A stretch of 64,000 bases of DNA from Bubalus kerabau (GCF_029407905.1 NC_073637.1:59086501-59150500), one strand, 5' to 3'. Positions 9,924-21,023 are shown, counted from the first letter of the stretch. Notes: a model not told the origin generated them from the letters alone. A program made the numbers and translations.

Positions 9924-11446
9924 TCAGTTCAGCTGCTGAGTCATGTCCGACTCTTTGTGACCCCATGGATTGCAGCACACCAGGCTTCCCTGTCGGTCAC
10001 CAACTCTCGGAGCTTGCTCAGACTCATGTCCATCGAGTTGGTGATGCCATCCAACCATCTCATCCTCTTTTGTCCCCTTCTCCTCCTGCCTTCGATCTTT
10101 CCCAGTATCAGGATCTTTTCCAATGAGTCGGTTCTTCGCATCAGGTGGCCAAAGTATTAGAGTTTCAGCTTCAGCATGAGTCCCTCCAGTAAGTATTCAG
10201 GACTGATTTCCTTTAGGATGGACCAGTTGGATCTCCTTGCATTCCCAGGGACTCTCAAGAGTCTTCTCCAATACCACAGTTCAGAAGTATCAATTCTTTG
10301 GCACTCAGCTTTCTTTCTAGTCCAACTCTCACATCCATACATGACTACTGGAAAAACCATAGCTTTGACTACTAGAACCTTTGTTGGCAAAGTAATGTCT
10401 CTGCTTTTTAATATGCTGTCTAGGTTGGTCATAGACAGAGGAGCCTGGTGGGCTACAGTCTATGGGGTTGCAAAGAGTTGGACACAAGTAAGTGATTAAC
10501 ACACACACAGGTTGGTCATAGCTTTTCTTCCAAGGAACAAGTGTCTTTTAATTTCATGGCTGCAATCACCATCTGCAGTGATTTTGGAGATCAAAAGAAA
10601 TATCTCTCACTGTTTCCACTGTTTCCCCATCTGTTTGCCATGAAGTAATGGGACCAGATGCTATGATCTTAGTTTTCTGAATGTTAAGTTTTAAGCCAAC
10701 TTTTTCACTCTCCTCTTTCACTTTCATCAAGAATCACTTTAGTTCTTCTTCTTTTGCCATAAGGATGGTGTCATCTGCATGTCTGAGGTTATTGATATTT
10801 CTCCTGGCAATCTTGATTCCAGGTTGTGCTTCATCCATTCCAACATTTTGAATGATGTATTCTGCATAATATAAGTTAAATAAGCTAAGTGACAGTATAT
10901 AGCCTTGACGTACTCTTTTCCCAATTTGGAACCAGTCTGTTTTCCATGTCCAGTTCTAACTGTTGCTTCCTGACCTGCATACAGATTTCTTAGGAGGCAG
11001 GTCAGATGGTCTGGTATTCCCATCTCTTTAAGAATTTTCTGCAGTTTGCTGTGATCCGCACAGTCAAAGGCTTTGGCATAGTCAGTAGAGCAGAAGTAGA
11101 TGTTTTTCTGGAACTCTCTTGCTTTTTCGATGATCCAACAGATGTTGGTAATTTGTTCTCTGGTTCCTCTGCCTTTTCTAAATCCAGCTTGAACATCTGG
11201 AAGTTCACAGTTCACTTATTGCTGAAGCCTGGCTTGGAGAATTTTGAGCATTACTTTACTAGCGTGTGAGATGAGTGCAATTGTGCGGTAGTTTGAGCAT
11301 TCTTTGGCATTGCGTTTCTTTGGGATTGGAATGAAAACTGACCGTTTCTAGTCCTGTGGCCACTGCTAAGTTTTCCAAATTTGCTGGTATATTGAGTGCA
11401 GCACTTTCACAGCATTATCTTTCAGGATTTGAAATAGCTCAACTGG
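9924..11446 (-). mobile_element. BovB LINE, 1.5-kb 5'-truncated copy with 10-bp target duplication
   Basis: An antisense BovB covering the 3' terminus, the C-terminal region and most of the reverse transcriptase. It is flanked by a perfect 10-bp repeat, AATTTCCTGT, at 9914-9923 and 11447-11456, which dates the ends to the original insertion. RT segments are visible on the minus strand (QAGFRKGRGTREQITNICWI, TDYAKAFDC). The catalytic box reads HADD instead of YADD after allowing for a frameshift near 10780-10850. A small SINE fragment at 10435-10508 is nested inside. Non-functional. Confidence 0.9.
10435..10508 (+). mobile_element. Short 5'-truncated Bov-A SINE nested in BovB
   Basis: Only the last ~60 bases of the SINE ('acagaggagcctggtgggct...gttggacacaagtaag') plus a short (AC)n tail. 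Flanked by a perfect 13-bp target duplication, AGGTTGGTCATAG, at 10422-10434 and 10509-10521. BovB text is continuous across it. Confidence 0.9.
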
Positions 11447-11456
11447 AATTTCCTGT

Positions 11457-12452
11457 GCTAAGAGCCATAAGATGTTTTTGTTATGTTAATGAGATGACTT
11501 TGGAAAGCCTGTAGGCATTGTAAGGAAGGGACACTGGTTGCCAGGAGATCCAAACATGCCAATCATGTATTATATAATGAAAATTCATGATCTAAAATCA
11601 CAGTTACTTTTTCACCAACCTAATAGAGAATTGGAACTTTCATTCCCCCTCCCCTATCCCCCGCCACCATTCACCACCTCCTCCTCCCAAAACACAATAC
11701 TTTCAGTAGGTGAGAGAGATTAGAGATTGAATTCAGTTGTTGGTGGCCAATGATTTAATCAATAACGCTTCCCTAAAAACACTGAAGGACAGGGTTTTTT
11801 CCGACTTGGTGCACAGGTGTAGATTTGGGAAGAGTGAGTGGCAAGCTCCAAGAGAGCATGGAAGTTCTGTGTTCTTTCCCCAGGCATAGCCCCATGCCTC
11901 TCTCCCATTTGGTTGTTTCTGAGTTACAACCTTTCATAATAAACTGGTTATCTAGTGAGTTTCCTGAGTTCTGTGAACTGCATAGCAAATTAATCAAACC
12001 TGAGAAAAAGGGTCTTGGAACTTCTAATTTATAGCCATTGGTCAGAAGTACAGGTAGCAACCTGGGCTTGCCTCTTGCATCTCAAATTATGTGTGTGAGA
12101 GGGCAGTCTTACAGGATTTGTGGGGGAGGGAAAAACATCGCCTTTAACTTTCTAGATTCTTCTGACTGTTATAAGAATTAACACAAATTAACAAGAGATG
12201 ATTTAATTTTATATATACTGGAACCCCACATACAGGAAAGGTTCAAAGGCAGAAAGATATAAGTCATTTCGAGCTAAGGAATGGGGTAGGGGCCTTGGAC
12301 ATCCAAGGACTGAAGGATAATTCTAGGACTATGGGAGGAAGAGCAAATGTTGGGTAATTAGATATTTGCCCTGCCGTATAGATGGGCTACTCAGATACAA
12401 CTTATCTCTGGTAATAACTTTTTCTGGGAAAGATGCTCAGTTAAATTCTTCT
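11457..12452. other. Single-copy-looking DNA with a mariner-like end
   Basis: No gene seen. A motif like the mariner terminal repeat ('gttactttttcaccaaccta') lies at about 11600-11623, close to the right end of the complete mariner at 37552, but no matching left end is seen. The stretch 11780-12400 has no recognisable repeat. Confidence 0.4.
11597..11624. repeat. Isolated mariner terminal-repeat-like end
   Basis: Resembles the last ~25 bases of the mariner ending at 37552 (…tttttgcaccaacctaa type). It could be a decayed mariner or a derived miniature element. The partner end was not found. Confidence 0.4.
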
Positions 12453-12463
12453 AGGTAGTTAAG

Positions 12464-12766
12464 TGAAGCGAAAGTCGCTCCGACTCTTTGGGACCCCATG
12501 GACTATAGTCCATGGTATTCTCCAGGCCAGAATACTGGAGTGGGTAGCCTTTCCCTTCTCCAGGGGATCTTCCCAATCCAAGGACTGAACCCAGGTCTCC
12601 CGCATTGCAGGTGGATTCTTTACCAGCTGAGCCACAAGGGAAGCCCAAGAATACTGAAGTGCGTAGCCTATCCCTTCTCCAGAGGATCTTCCCAACCCAG
12701 GAATTGAACTGGGGTCTCCTGCATTGCAGGCAGATTCTTTACCAACTGAGCTATAAGGGAAGCCCC
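12464..12766 (-). mobile_element. Dimeric Bov-tA SINE
   Basis: One antisense Bov-tA unit (12464-12645) is followed directly by a second partial unit (12646-12766) that repeats the body end and the tRNA-like head. The pair is flanked by AGGTAGTTAAG (12453-12463) and AGGTGGTTAAG (12767-12777), an 11-bp duplication with one mismatch. No duplication separates the two units, so they appear to have inserted as one transcript. Confidence 0.85.
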
Positions 12767-12777
12767 AGGTGGTTAAG

Positions 12778-13462
12778 GGAAGGGCACAATTTTCTCTTGA
12801 ACTCACAGAGTCTCAGTTACTTTTGATTCAAAATAATCTTTAGGCAAAAGTGGCACATTTGCAGGGGGTGGCTCATTTTGAACCCCATCAGACTCAACCC
12901 TCAACCTGTGGAAGCTGAACTATCTCAGGTTGCCTAATGTCAGAATTGAGTTGAATTGCAAGACATGCAGTTGGTGTTGCGAGAATTGCTTGGTGGTGGT
13001 GGGGAAACTAACTTCTCCCATGAGTTGGAACTAGAATCTGGACACTTAATTCCACCTCCACTTTAGTTGATCTTTATTATAGCATCTGTAATACTACATG
13101 AAACAATCAATTTATACTTTATCATGGTTTTGTCCCATGGCCCAGCGCAGTGCTGCTGGTACATAGCCAATGCTCATAAAACATTTGCTGAATTAATGTG
13201 CTCAAGAAATTTGCAAACTAAAAGTAACTGAGTTATTTGTAAAGGAGGAAAGGACTTCTTGAAACTAGTTCTAGAAAAAAACTATAAATAAATACTTTTG
13301 ATTGTAAGCCTATACACCTATCTATGTCCTAGGCACAACATTTGTGATATTGATAGATATAACATTAGGTTCTTATAAAGGGGAAGGTACAAGAAACCAG
13401 CTTATAAAATGACTCATATTCTATAGCTGTTTATATCTGAAATGCAAATATATCACAACTAA
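12778..13462. other. Anonymous DNA with L2-type end
   Basis: About 13125-13200 ('cccagcgcagtgctgctgg' then 'gctcataaaacatttgctgaa') resembles an L2 3' terminus. The rest is unassigned, and no coding sequence is seen. Confidence 0.4.
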
Positions 13463-13834
13463 TGAACTGTGGTGTTGGAGAAGACTCTTGAGAGTCCCTT
13501 GGACTGCAAAGAGAGCCAACCAGTCCATCCTAAAGGAGATCAGTCCTGGGTGTTCATTGGAAGGACTGATGTTGAAGCTGGAACTCCAATACTTTGGCCA
13601 CCTGATGTGAAGAGCTGACTCATTTGAAAAGACCCTGATGCTGGGAAAGATTGAGGGCAGGAGGAGAAGGGGACGACAGAGGATGAGATGGTTGGAAGGC
13701 ATCACTGACTCAATGGACATGGGTTTGGGTAGACTCCAGGAGTTGGTGATGGACAGGGAGGCCTGGTGTGCTGCAGTTCATGGGGTCGCAAAGGGTCAGA
13801 CACGACTGAGCGACTGAACTGAACTGAACTGAAT
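13463..13834 (+). mobile_element. BovB 3' end, 372 bp
   Basis: A sense BovB from 'gaactgtggtgttggagaag' to the terminal 'gactgaactgaactgaactg'. It encodes the degraded C-terminal polyprotein segment. 5'-truncated; the target duplication is not clear. Confidence 0.88.
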
Positions 13835-14694
13835 GTATCCAAAATTTGCAGTGTGTACAAGTAACTGTAGCACATTTCTCACAGAGTTCTAAATTTCTTT
13901 TAAAAATTCATTTTCATTTTAGTAGTATAAACAGCTTGGAGAGTTCCAGGAAGAATTGAGAGCCCTGTCTCTTTACAGTACTGATATGACTTGTTAATAG
14001 CCTGGGAAGTTAAGGGATGCTTCAGAAAGGTTGAACGCAGTGAAAGAGGGTTTCACTTGAGGGAAGGGTTAGGATCTGCAAGTAAAGACTTGCCATCCTC
14101 ACACTTGCTACTTCAGAAAAGAATAGAAGAAATTGCATAGAAATTTTTCAAAAATTAGTTTTCTGTTTGGACTGTTTAAGTGATACATAGCCTGTAGTTT
14201 CAGCTGGTAAGAACAATTATATTAAACAGATACACCCTGAAATCAGGGACAATTTGTTTATCAGCTTTGCTTATCTGAGTCTGAGTTAGGTCCTCCAGTG
14301 TTTGAAAAGCTTTGATGCCTCAACATGATGTTTGCCAAAGTGATGTCTGTAATGAGCAGCCAAATTCTCCGTATTTCAGGCACTTTCTTTTAAACCGTTT
14401 TTGAAAGAGACTGTCAAGTGTTGCATGCGATATGTCAGTTAACACTTGGGGAGTGAAATTCACAAAGGGCACTTATTGTACCTTCACAACAGGATATCTT
14501 TGCCAACACTTCAGAGCTATTTTAAGTTTTGGAGTTGTAAGTATCTCACTCTTGGAGGTGATAGTGGCTGACCCAGAACGCCTGGGTTTTAAGTGAGTTT
14601 GCACTTTCAAGACCTGCTGGCACATGCTGGGATTTCAACTGCATTGCCTGCCCAGGAAATTGTCTTTTACTAATGTGGTTTCCTTCATCTATGA
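13835..14694. other. Single-copy-looking DNA
   Basis: No repeat family or gene was recognised over about 860 bases. Composition is less biased than its neighbours, which makes it a candidate for cross-species comparison (see findings). Confidence 0.45.
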
Positions 14695-14935
14695 GGTTTA
14701 ATAATAATGACAATGATAAAAAAATAGGCAACAGTAAATGACATTTATTATTTCTTAATTACCCAACACTGTAAGCATTTATCTCTATAATCTCATTGAA
14801 TATATTACTACATTAGAACCTAGAGGTAGGCATTATTACTCCTATTTACAGATGAGAAAATTGAGGCTCATAAGGTTTGAGTAAAATGCTTAAGGAAATA
14901 GAACATAAGTGGTGCAGTTGAATTTGCTCCCCGGA
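14695..14935 (-). mobile_element. MIR SINE relic
   Basis: 'ctcctatttacagatgagaa' followed by 'aattgaggctcataaggttt' is the antisense of the MIR core ('aacctctctgagcctcagttt', 'tcatctgtaaaatggg'). Diverged, with approximate ends. Confidence 0.65.
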
Positions 14936-15097
14936 TCACATGATTTGAGATCCTATACTTTATATTTCTTTATTCTTAAAATGGAAGAATGTCAAAGGAA
15001 GAAAAAAAAAGTGTGTATGATTAGCAGGGTATGAAAATGTACATAGGTACCAATTAAGTTCTTTATTTCTCAGTATTCCTCAGTGGAGAATATATTG

Positions 15098-15168
15098 TGT
15101 ATGTATATATGCATGTTTATGTATGTGCTTATGTGTGTGATGTATGTGCATACTCTGTGTGTGTGTTT
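15098..15168. repeat. TG/TATG-rich simple repeat
   Basis: An imperfect run of tgtatg, tatgtg and tgtgtg units. A likely length-variable microsatellite. Confidence 0.8.
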
Positions 15169-15315
15169 TCCTATTTTCCAGTTTCCTTGTGTCTCAAAAA
15201 GGTTCTTGTGAGTAATGATAATGTGTATTTTGTTCTAGTAACTTGAGATAATTATATTTTTCTATCACTCTTGTAATCCATTTTGTTGCTAATATATGAA
15301 GTCATAGTTCCTGCA

Positions 15316-15542
15316 AGGCTTCCCTGGTGGCTCAGTGGTAAAGAATCCACCTGACAATTCAGGAGCAGCAGGTGACCTAGGTTCGATCCCTGGGTCAGGA
15401 AGATCCCCTGGAAAAGAAAATGGGAACCCACTCCAGTATTCTTGCCTGGAAAATTCCATGGATGGTGGAGCCTGGTGGGCTACAGTCCATGGAGTTGCAA
15501 AGAGTTGGACATGACTGAGAGACTCAGTACCCATGCAATATG
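15316..15542 (+). mobile_element. Bov-tA SINE
   Basis: A sense full-length Bov-tA with the tRNA-derived head ('ggcttccctggtggctcag', with the B-box-like 'ggttcgatccc') and the Bov-A body to 'gacatgactgag'. Flanked by a perfect 12-bp target duplication, ATAGTTCCTGCA, at 15304-15315 and 15543-15554. The head could supply internal Pol III A and B boxes; activity is not implied. Confidence 0.92.
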
Positions 15543-15554
15543 ATAGTTCCTGCA

Positions 15555-16146
15555 GATTGGAGCTGCAAATTTAATAGACAACTCTTTACTTCCCTTGTTG
15601 CAAGTAGACTACAGACTGCCTTTGTACACTAGTGCTTTTGAGAATAATGGAAAAATAAAAGCCAAGGTTAACAGTGGGGGTCTAAAGACTGGGAAAATAA
15701 GCATGAAACTCGTTTTGGAAAAACTGTAGATTGGCTTACACATTCTTCTCTGTTTTTCATTCATGTCATCGTAATTGCTCTCTTTGTAATTGCTAGACAG
15801 ATGAGTAGCAAGGAAGACAATAGAATTAAACATTGACGTCCCTTTTTCCCAATTCCTTGACGTTCCTTCCTTTCAGAACATGGACATTTAATGATGGGAG
15901 GTCCCTTCTGATTAACTGGAATATTTCTACCTCAGTAGTCATTGCTTTCATCAAAACAAGGAAATATTTGTAAAGGGGTAAAGATTGAGTTAATTGACCA
16001 CTTTGAAGATAATCTGCTAGAAGAAAAGGTGAACCCTGCAAATTTAATCTTGTCTGTGAAGAACCACATGATGAGGTGCTGGCCAGGCACTGCCTTTCGT
16101 TTGGAAGATGCAAACTTTCTGTGTCCTTAGGGCTTAATGTTACATC
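15555..16146. other. Single-copy-looking DNA
   Basis: No recognised repeat. A minus-strand frame of 118 codons (15826-16182) runs into the neighbouring SINE and shows no domain I recognise, so I do not call it a gene. Confidence 0.45.
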
Positions 16147-16159
16147 TAGAGACTCCTTT

Positions 16160-16439
16160 CGGAGAAGGCAATGGCACCCCACTCCAGTACTCTTGCCTGG
16201 AAAATCCCATGGATGGAGGAGCCTGGTAGGCTGCAGTCCATGAGGTCGTTAAGAGTCGGACACGACTGAGCGACTTCACTTTCACTTTTCACTTTCATGC
16301 ACTGGAGAAGGAAATGGCAACCCACTCCAGTGTTCGTGCCTGGAGAATCCCAGGGACGGGGGAGCCTGGTGGGCTGCCGTCTATGGGGTCGCACAGAGTC
16401 GGACACGACTGAAGTGACTTAGCATAGCATAGCATAGCA
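16160..16439 (+). mobile_element. BOV-A2 SINE with (AGCAT)n tail
   Basis: Two Bov-A monomers are joined by the linker 'ttcactttcacttttcactttc'-type sequence. The tail is a 4-unit AGCAT repeat. Flanked by a perfect 13-bp target duplication, TAGAGACTCCTTT, at 16147-16159 and 16440-16452. Confidence 0.93.
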
Positions 16440-16569
16440 TAGAGACTCCTTTTATGTCCTCTTCAAGTATCTGACTTCTCTTTCTCTTGGCCTGTTTATC
16501 CATATTTTTACTTTACTGAACTGCTCTAATGTCTACCCCTTGTCTTTTCTTGTCTTTCATCTTACGAGT

Positions 16570-17085
16570 TGGCTACCTAGCTAATCTTCCTCAAATACAG
16601 ATCTGATTAGAATATTTTGCTGCACAAAAAACTTTAATGACTTACCTTTGTCTAAACAACAAAAGTCCGATTTTTCTGGTTTGACCGTCAGAGAACTGTC
16701 AATGACCTGGCCCTGTTCAGCACCTATCCAAACGTTTTTCTGTCTCCCCAACTTTTTTTGTTTTACTGATTAATTGATTGGTTGATTGGCTCCTTTGTTT
16801 CTATCAAACTGAAAGTTTGCTTACCTGCAATAGACAGATAGTAAGTTCCTCAAGGACAGGATTTTTGCCTCTTTTCTTTACTGCCGTATCTCAGGCACCA
16901 GCAACAGTAGCTGGCTTCTGGTTGTGGGTATTAGTTGCTCAGTCATGTCTGACTCTTGGTGACCCCATGGACTGGAGCCCACCAGGTTCTTCTGTCCATG
17001 GAATTCTCCAGGCACGAATACTGGAGTGGGTTGCCATTGGCACAGGGTAAATTTATGCTGAATAGGTTGAATGATGAAAAGACCT
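16570..17085 (+). mobile_element. L2 LINE relic, split by a SINE
   Basis: Diverged L2-like phrases in order: 'gtcaatgacctggccctg', 'gtaagttcctcaaggacagg', then after the SINE 'ggcacagggtaaatttatgc' and 'gaataggttgaatgatg'. No coding frame. Confidence 0.5.
16930..17038 (-). mobile_element. Bov-A SINE, head-less
   Basis: Antisense Bov-A body only, lacking the tRNA-like head (5'-truncated in SINE orientation). It interrupts the L2 relic. No convincing target duplication. Confidence 0.8.
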
Positions 17086-17589
17086 TTTCCCATGATTCCT
17101 TGATGCTGTAACTTAGTTTATCTCTCTCTTCCCCTGAATAAAGGTTCCACCTTTGTTCATAACTTGTTAATAAACTCTCTCATTAAGCAACATTGGATTA
17201 CTCAGGATAAATCTCTCCACTTTGTAAGTTCCAACAATTTTTTATGTTCCAACAATTCTTTATCACATTCTTTTGTCACTTTCATCTTTTGATTGTGATT
17301 ATTTAGATGTAATTCTTATGTATTTTATTAAACTTGAAGCTCAATAGAATAGAAAGCTTAGTGAGTAGAATATACATCTAAGTTATTTTTGTCTCCTTGT
17401 CTCCTCCCCCATAGCAATGTTTCTAACTCAGAAAAGCACTTGGTTAAGAATTTTATATTATAATATCACTTATTATTTCACTAAAATAGTAAAATCCTTG
17501 CAGTGAAAGCTATATATTTTAGTGCTATTTTGTTATATCCCAGTCAACTGAAACAAGATGTGTTTTATTAGTAGTCACTGAATTATTTA
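17086..17589. other. Anonymous AT-rich DNA
   Basis: No gene or repeat recognised, apart from a short internal echo ('gttccaacaattttttatgttccaacaattctt') at 17228-17262. Confidence 0.4.
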
Positions 17590-18020
17590 AATATACTGGT
17601 AAAGGACTATTTCTCAGCATTTTTGGAAATAATCATTTACATAAACACCCATGGAATGTACAACACCAAAAATGAACCCTGATTGAAATTGTGTCCTTTG
17701 GGTGATAGTGATGTGTCAGTATGGATTCCTGGAGAAGGAAATGGCAATCCACTCCAGTATTCTTGCCTGGAGAATTCCCATAGATAGAGCAGCCTAGCAG
17801 GCTACAGTCCATGGGGTCACAAGAGTCGGACATAACTTAGCAACTAAACCACCACCACCAGTATGGATTCACCAGTTTTGGCAATTGTACCACTCTGGTA
17901 GGGGATGTTGATCATGTGAGAGAGTGTGTGTGTTGCAGGGTGGAATATATGGCAACTTTCTGTACTTTTCTCTCAGTTTGCTGTGAGCTTAAAACTGCTC
18001 TAAAGAATAAAGTGTATTTT
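17590..18020 (+). mobile_element. Ancient L1 (L1M-type) 3' end, split by a SINE
   Basis: Matches the sense 3' end of old mammalian L1: 'catggaatgtacaacaccaa', 'gtaccactctggtaggggat', 'ctgtacttttctctcagttt', and the terminal 'aaactgctctaaagaataaa' followed by an A-rich tail. Interrupted at 17729-17858. Confidence 0.65.
17729..17858 (+). mobile_element. Bov-A SINE with (ACC)n tail
   Basis: A sense, head-less Bov-A body ending in an ACC triplet tail. Flanked by a perfect 12-bp target duplication, CAGTATGGATTC, at 17717-17728 and 17859-17870. Excision restores the L1M text. Confidence 0.92.
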
Positions 18021-18109
18021 AAAAAATTATCATATATATACCTTTTTGTTTACTGCCAGAGTGTGAAGAATACAGAGACTGACAACACACATACACACTC
18101 ATTCACATA

Positions 18110-18310
18110 GTATCAGTATTTATCATAATAATAGCTAATATTTTTGATATTTAGACACATGGCAATCATCTTAAACACTTAAATTATGTGGCAAGTGGAT
18201 TTTTATTTTTAGGTAAAGCTTAGAAATGTTAAATTACCTGGTCACATCATCAAACTATTAATTTATGGGTCTGGAACCCAAATTCTGGTAGTCTGATACA
18301 GGAGCTGAGC
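18110..18310 (-). mobile_element. MIR SINE relic
   Basis: 'aaagcttagaaatgttaaat', 'tacctggtcacatcatcaaa' and 'ctggaacccaaattctggta' parallel the antisense MIR phrases for the core and head. Very diverged. Confidence 0.5.
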
Positions 18311-18673
18311 ATCTTAAGCCCTAGTCTACTTTCATCAAGCCATGTAAAGAGTGGTCTGGGATTGTGTGCATCTGCTTTGGCCTCTAAGAACAAAACCTTT
18401 CTTCTAACACAAAACCAAGAGGAGTGAAGGATACTACTCAGTCAGGGTAAACCCCTTCAAGTAGTCTAGCCTCCTCCAAGTTCTGTAATGCCTTGCTTTG
18501 TCTCTGCTTTCCCAATTCCAATGTCCTATCTTAGGAGCTGCATTTTCTCCATAAATGACTTTGGGAATAATAATTCATTTTCTGTTCCCTTCCTGTTGGG
18601 AGTAGATGCTGACACCTACCCATAGGAATTGTCCCTTTCCATAGATCGCACCTGGGTGCCATAGTGAAAGACA
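18311..18673. other. Single-copy-looking DNA
   Basis: No gene or repeat recognised. Confidence 0.4.
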
Positions 18674-20545
18674 GTCAGTTGTTGTTCAGTCACTCAGTCA
18701 TGTCTGACTCTTTGCAGCCCCATGGACTGCAGCATACCAGGCTTTCCTGTCCTTCACTATCTCTCAGTGTTTGCTCAAACTCATGTCCATTGAATCAGTG
18801 ATTCCATCCAGCCACCTCATCCCCTGTCGTCCCTTTCTCCTCTTGCCTTCAGTCTTTTCCAGAATCAGGGTCTTTTCCATTGAGTCTGCTCTTCACATCA
18901 CGTGGCCAAAGTATTGGAGCTTCAGCTTCAACATCAGTCCTTCCAATGAATATTTAGGGTGGATTTCCTTTAGGACTGATTGGTTTGATCTCCTTTCAGT
19001 CCAAGGGACTCTCAAGAGTCTTCTCAGTTCAGTTCAGTTCAGTGGTTCAGTCGTGTCTGACTCTTTGCATTGCCATGGACTGCAGCATGCCAGACCTCCC
19101 TGTCCATCACCAACTCCTGGAGCTTACTCAAACTCATGTCCATTGAGTCCATAATGCCATCCAACCATCTCATCCTCTGTCATCCCCTTCTCCCCAACCT
19201 TCAATCTTTCCCAGCATCAGGATCTTTTCAAATGAGTCAGCTCTTCGCATCAGGTGGCCAAAGTACTGGAGTTTCAGCTTTAGCATCGGTCCTTCCAATG
19301 AATATTCAGGACTGCTTTCCTTTAGGATGGACTGGTTGGATCTCCTTGCAGTCCAAGGGACTCTCTGGAGTCTTTTCCAACACTACAGTTCAAAAGCATC
19401 AATTCTTCAGCACTCAGCTTTCTTTATAGTCCAACTCTCACATCCATACATGACTACTAGAAAAACCATAGCTTTGACTAGATGGACCTTTATTGTCAAA
19501 GTAATGTTTATGGTTTTTAATATGCTGTCTAGGTTGTTAATAACTTTTCTTCCAAGGAGCAAGCATCTTTTAATTTCATGGCTGCAGTCACCATCTGCAG
19601 TGATTTTGGAGCCCGCCAAAAAGAAATTCTGTCGCTGTTTCCACTGTTTCCCCATCTATGTGCCATGAAGTGATGGGACCAGGTGCCATGATCTTAGTTT
19701 TCTGAATGTTGAGTTTTAAGCCAACTTTTTCAAGAATCTTCTCCAGCCCCATAATTCAAATGCATCAGTTCTTCAGTGCTCAGCCTTCTTTATGATCCAA
19801 CTCTCATATCAGTACATGACTGCTGGAAAACCAAAAAACCATAGCCTTGACTATACTGACCTTTTTCGGCAAAGTGATGTCTCTGGTTTTATTATGCTGT
19901 CTAGGTTTGTCATAGCTTTCCTTCCAAGGAGCAAGTGTCTTTAAATTTCATGGCTGCAGTCATCATCCACAGTGATTTTAAAGTCCAAGAAAATAAATCT
20001 ACCACCGTTTCCATTTTTTCCCCGTCTATCTACCATGAAGTGATGGGACCAGATGCCATGATCTTAGTTTTTTTGAATGTTGAGTTTTAAGCCAGCTTTT
20101 TTACTCTCCTCTTTCACCCTCATCAAGAGGCTCTTTGGTTACTCTTTACTTTCTGCCATTAGAGGGCCATCATCTGCATATCTGAAGCTGTTGATATTCT
20201 CCCTGCGATCTTGATTCCAGCTTGTGATTCCTCTGCTCAGTATTTTGCGTGGTATACTCTGCATATAAGTTACATAAGCAGAGTGACAATCTACAGCCTT
20301 GTCATACTCCTTTCCCAGTTGGAACCAGTCCATTGTTCCATGTCCAGTTCTAACTGTTGCTTCTTGACCTGAAAATAGGTTTCTCAGGAGGCAGGTAAGA
20401 TAGTCAGGTATTCACATCTCTTTAAGAATTTTGCACAGTTTGGTGTGATCCACACAGTCAAAGGTTTCAGCATAGTCAATGAAGCAGAAGTAGATGGTAT
20501 TCTGGAATTCCCTTGCTTATTCTATGATCCAGTGAATGTTGGCAA
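18674..20545 (-). mobile_element. Older BovB LINE, split by a younger BovB
   Basis: Two antisense BovB blocks, 18674-19025 (3' end and C-terminal region) and 19732-20545 (C-terminal region into RT). They are colinear parts of one element interrupted by a second BovB. The RT catalytic motif survives as YADD in a minus-strand frame at 20139-20333, but stops and frameshifts elsewhere destroy the protein. Both blocks are clearly more diverged than the insert. Confidence 0.85.
19026..19731 (-). mobile_element. Younger BovB LINE nested in BovB
   Basis: A 706-bp antisense copy beginning with the terminal 'agttcagttcagttcag'. It is flanked by AAGAGTCTTCTC (19014-19025) and AAGAATCTTCTC (19732-19743), a 12-bp target duplication with one mismatch made from the host BovB itself. 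5'-truncated at the 'gttggcttaaaactc' region. Confidence 0.9.
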
Positions 20546-20638
20546 ATATATATTTGCCTTTGATTTAAGCTTCCTATAATTTTAGGTAATAGAACAGAAT
20601 AACATTAACACTTAATTGACTGAGGTTAATCTCATATT

Positions 20639-20851
20639 CGGGGCTTTCCTGACAGTTCAGACAGTAAAGAATCTGCCTACAATTCAAGAGACCTGGGTTT
20701 GATCCCTGGGTCAGGAAGATCCCCTGGAGAAAAGAATGGCTACCCACCCCAGTATTCTTGCGTGGAGTATTCCATGGACAGAGGAGCCTGGCAGGCTATA
20801 ATCCATGGGGTCGCAAAGAGTCAGACACGATTGAGTATCTAATATACACGC
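20639..20851 (+). mobile_element. Bov-tA SINE
   Basis: A sense Bov-tA with a diverged head ('ggggctttcctgacagttca') and full body. Flanked by a perfect 11-bp target duplication, AATCTCATATT, at 20628-20638 and 20852-20862. Confidence 0.92.
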
Positions 20852-21023
20852 AATCTCATATTTATGTATTTCTGGAGAATTTATAGATGTTATAGCAAAC
20901 ACCCAATCTTGATAACTTTTTTTCTGTTTTGCTGCTTCTCTAATCTACATATTTAAATATTTGTATGGTCTCTTAGGGGAAAAAAGCAAACCCAAGGATA
21001 AATGAAGATCAGTTTCTATCAGG

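Noticed and set aside
15316..15390. tRNA gene
   Set aside because: The A/B-box-like sequence is the tRNA-derived head of a Bov-tA SINE. No cloverleaf or anticodon arm is maintained.
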